The position numbers and the translations under genes are program-made. From NCBI GenBank assembly GCA_026713505.1, contig JAPOOH010000418.1, positions 1-6,399 on the forward strand: a stretch of 6,399 nt of DNA, written 5' to 3'. This document shows, in pieces, positions 5,001-6,399 of the stretch; the stretch's first letter is position 1, and each line of letters starts with the position of its first letter. Source of the stretch: Chloroflexota bacterium. GTDB lineage: Bacteria; Chloroflexota; Dehalococcoidia; Lucifugimonadales; Australimonadaceae. The notes under the pieces were generated by a model. The model was not told the DNA's origin and made no database searches. It saw only the letters and a program-made list of their open reading frames with translations.

Positions 5001-5086
5001 AGCGGCTCGCAGCGAACCGCTGTGTGCGCTGGCGCGCACGTGTGCCCTGTCGGGCACCTGGATTCCCGCCTTCGCGGGAATGACGG
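5001..5086. repeat. Four tandem hairpins including RPT copy 2
   Basis: Four palindromes stand end to end between the FKBP and rpe genes: 5001-5021 (AGCGG-x-TCGC pairing with GCGA-x-CCGCT, one mismatch); 5022-5039 (GTGTGCGC with GCGCGCAC, one mismatch); 5042-5057 (GTGCCC with GGGCAC, perfect); and 5062-5081 (ATTCCCGC with GCGGGAAT, perfect). Bases 5061-5086 are identical to 453-478 of copy 1. The last hairpin starts 15 bases past the rpe stop on the minus strand. Either a dispersed repeat or a structured 3' end of the rpe transcript. Confidence 0.65.
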
Positions 5087-5099
5087 AAACAAGGCGGGG

Positions 5100-5789
5100 T
5101 TAATCGCGCACGCCCGATCCGGCGCCATCTTCGATGGCGTTGCGCATGGCGGCGACTGCTTCGGCGATGGTCACGCGGTCATTGTACACGGCGGAACCAG
5201 CCACGATGACGTTCGCTCCCGCTGCTACGACACGCGCGGCATTATCCGGTTTGATGCCGCCGTCGATCTCCACCTCGGTGGCGAGGCCAAGGTTGTCTAT
5301 CGTGGCGCGCAGGCGTTCCACCTTCGGGAGCACGCCGGGGATGAACGACTGCCCGCCGAAGCCCGGGTTCACCGACATCACGAGCACGAGGTCCAACTCC
5401 GGCAGTATCTCGCTGAGCGTCGTTTCCGGTGTCGATGGGTTGAGCGAAACGCCCGCGGTCGCGCCGAGGTCGCGTATCTGGTGGACAGCGCGGTGCAGAT
5501 GCGTGACGGCCTCCTGGTGCACGGTGACCTTGTCCGCGCCCGCGGCGACGAAGTCCGGGATGAGACGTTCCGGCTCCACGATCATCAGGTGCACGTCCAG
5601 CGGGAGGCTCGTGTGCGGGCGTATCGCCTCAACGACGAGCGGGCCGATGGTGAGGTTCGGGACGAACCGCCCGTCCATCACGTCGACGTGGATATAGTCT
5701 GCGCCCGCCTTCTCCGTCTCGCGCACGACGTCGCCGATGCGGGCAAAGTCCGCCGAGAGGATGGAGGGTGCGAGTTTGACGTCAGCCAT
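5100..5789 (-). CDS. rpe: Ribulose-phosphate 3-epimerase
   Basis: 229 residues, full length. It interconverts D-ribulose 5-phosphate and D-xylulose 5-phosphate in the pentose phosphate pathway, in the cytoplasm. The TIM-barrel signatures are all present: LAPSILSADF (6-15), HVDVMDGRFVPNLTIGP (34-50), DVHLMIVEPE (65-74), GVSLNPSTPE (113-122), VMSVNPGFGGQSFIP (137-151), EIDGGIKPDN (174-183) and VAGSAVY (196-202). Expected metal ligands H34, D36, H67 and D176 are intact, with D36 and D176 as the acid/base pair. ATG at 5789 follows AGGGAGG at 6 bases, a strong ribosome binding site. It lies 131 bases downstream of argH, with a hairpin repeat between, and 122 bases upstream of the FKBP gene. Co-transcription is possible but not shown. 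Confidence 0.97.
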   Translation of the reverse strand: MADVKLAPSILSADFARIGDVVRETEKAGADYIHVDVMDGRFVPNLTIGPLVVEAIRPHTSLPLDVHLMIVEPERLIPDFVAAGADKVTVHQEAVTHLHRAVHQIRDLGATAGVSLNPSTPETTLSEILPELDLVLVMSVNPGFGGQSFIPGVLPKVERLRATIDNLGLATEVEIDGGIKPDNAARVVAAGANVIVAGSAVYNDRVTIAEAVAAMRNAIEDGAGSGVRD

Positions 5790-5868
5790 GGGGGGCCTCC
5801 CTGTGGGCGGGCGTACACCCTACCGGAACCCTGTTGCCCGAGGCCCCACGCCGGCCCCGCCCCACCGC

Positions 5869-5914
5869 GTGCGCTGCCCGCGCACCCTGGATTCCCGCCG
5901 GTGCGGGAATGACG
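5869..5914. repeat. Two tandem hairpins including RPT copy 3
   Basis: GTGCGC (5869-5874) pairs with GCGCAC (5880-5885), and ATTCCCGC (5891-5898) pairs with GCGGGAAT (5903-5910). The second stem is identical to copies 1 and 2 and only its loop differs (CGGT instead of CTTC). The first hairpin closely matches the one at 5024-5039 in copy 2 (both start GTGCGCTG and end GCGCAC). It begins 7 bases beyond the argH stop on the minus strand. Confidence 0.65.
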
Positions 5915-5920
5915 AGTGTC

Positions 5921-6399
5921 TCAACCACGAGAGGCCTCCAAGCGGGCCTTTGCGGCGGCGAGGGCTTCGCGGACTCGGGTGGGCGACGCGCCACCGGGCA
6001 CGTCGCGCGCCGTTGCGCTGGCGAGCGCGGTGAGTTCGCGGGCGCCTTCGTCGAACGCGGAGCAGTGTGCCTGCATCTCGTCGAGCGGGAGCGCGGTTAC
6101 CGGGACGCCGCGCTCAGCCGCGAGCTCGCAGAGCGCGCTCACGGCGGCGTGAGCATCGCGGAACGGCACGCCCTTGCCGACGAGGTAGTCGGCCATGTCG
6201 GTCGCGAGCAGCATGCTGTCTTCGGCGGCCTGGCGCATCCGCTCCGCGTTCACGGAGCAGTCGCTCAGCATGCCGCGCATCGCGTCGAGGGTCGCTTCGA
6301 GGGTGTCGACGGCGTCGAACAGTCCTTCCTTGTCCTCCTGGAGGTCGCGGTTATAGGTGAGCGGGAGGCCCTTGAGCGTCGTGAGCAGGCCGACGAGGC
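5921..6399 (-). CDS. argH: Argininosuccinate lyase, C-terminal part
   Basis: Partial: the gene enters from the right edge (first full codon at 6397) and stops with TGA at 5921-5923, leaving 158 residues. The enzyme splits argininosuccinate into arginine and fumarate, the last step of arginine synthesis. The visible part begins LVGLLTTLKGLPLTYNRDLQ followed by EDKEGLFDAVDTLEATL, a strongly conserved ArgH stretch just beyond the catalytic signature region (SS-x-MPQKKNP, which is outside the window). It continues with MLLATDMADYLVGKGVPFRDAH, the diagnostic C-terminal ASL motif, and ends in a helical tail (TRVREALAAAKARLEASRG). The active-site Ser and the N-terminal two thirds cannot be checked here. 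It is followed by a hairpin repeat and then rpe on the same strand. Confidence 0.96.
   Translation of the reverse strand, partial: LVGLLTTLKGLPLTYNRDLQEDKEGLFDAVDTLEATLDAMRGMLSDCSVNAERMRQAAEDSMLLATDMADYLVGKGVPFRDAHAAVSALCELAAERGVPVTALPLDEMQAHCSAFDEGARELTALASATARDVPGGASPTRVREALAAAKARLEASRG

Noticed and set aside
4978..5001. TTG start at 5001 for the FKBP lipoprotein
   Set aside because: It would put eight mostly charged residues before a good signal peptide, and GGGGAG lies inside that extension at a usable distance from ATG 4977.
4288..5912. Plus-strand open frames 4288-5103 and 5022-5912
   Set aside because: They are antisense to the FKBP and rpe genes. The peptide IPAFAGMT in the first is just the translation of the palindromic repeat, a known source of false proteins.

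Overview
This GC-rich window carries seven recognisable protein-coding genes, two of them cut by the window ends. One gene, at the left, is on the plus strand. The other six are on the minus strand, so the two orientations converge near 376-509. Gene content, GC bias and small ATTCCCGC/GCGGGAAT palindromes between genes fit an uncultured-type Chloroflexota (Dehalococcoidia/SAR202-like) genome. That placement is an inference from familiarity with such genomes, not proven here.

Layout, left to right: (1) 1-376 (+), the C-terminal end of a CCG-domain (heterodisulfide-reductase-like) Fe-S oxidoreductase subunit. (2) 509-1336 (-), a TPR protein with a second, poorly characterised domain and an acidic tail. 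(3) 1396-1797 (-), a CoA-binding Rossmann protein of the YccU type, probably co-transcribed with the TPR gene. (4) 1798-2302, a 505-base gene-free region rich in inverted repeats, with a candidate promoter close to the CoA-binding gene. (5) 2303-3070 (-), a class I SAM-dependent methyltransferase. (6) 3280-4185 (-), an inosine-uridine-type nucleoside hydrolase with an unusual Gln where the catalytic His is usual. (7) 4387-4977 (-), a secreted lipoprotein FKBP/SlyD-like prolyl isomerase. (8) 5100-5789 (-), ribulose-phosphate 3-epimerase (rpe). (9) 5921-6399 (-), the C-terminal part of argininosuccinate lyase (argH).

The genes are mostly housekeeping and do not form one pathway: central carbon metabolism (rpe), arginine synthesis (argH), nucleoside salvage, extracytoplasmic protein folding, redox. 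I do not see a defence system, mobile-element transposase, CRISPR array, tRNA or rRNA.

The least explained content lies between genes. Three copies of an 8-bp-stem palindrome (ATTCCCGC-loop-GCGGGAAT), all in the same orientation, sit 7 to 32 bases beyond the stop codons of three minus-strand genes. One copy is part of a 95-bp two-hairpin element whose arms differ by compensatory base-pair changes. Another is the last of four tandem hairpins. The 1798-2302 region holds a perfect 16-bp inverted repeat with a third competing copy, plus TTGG/CCAA units repeating about every 9 bases in both orientations.
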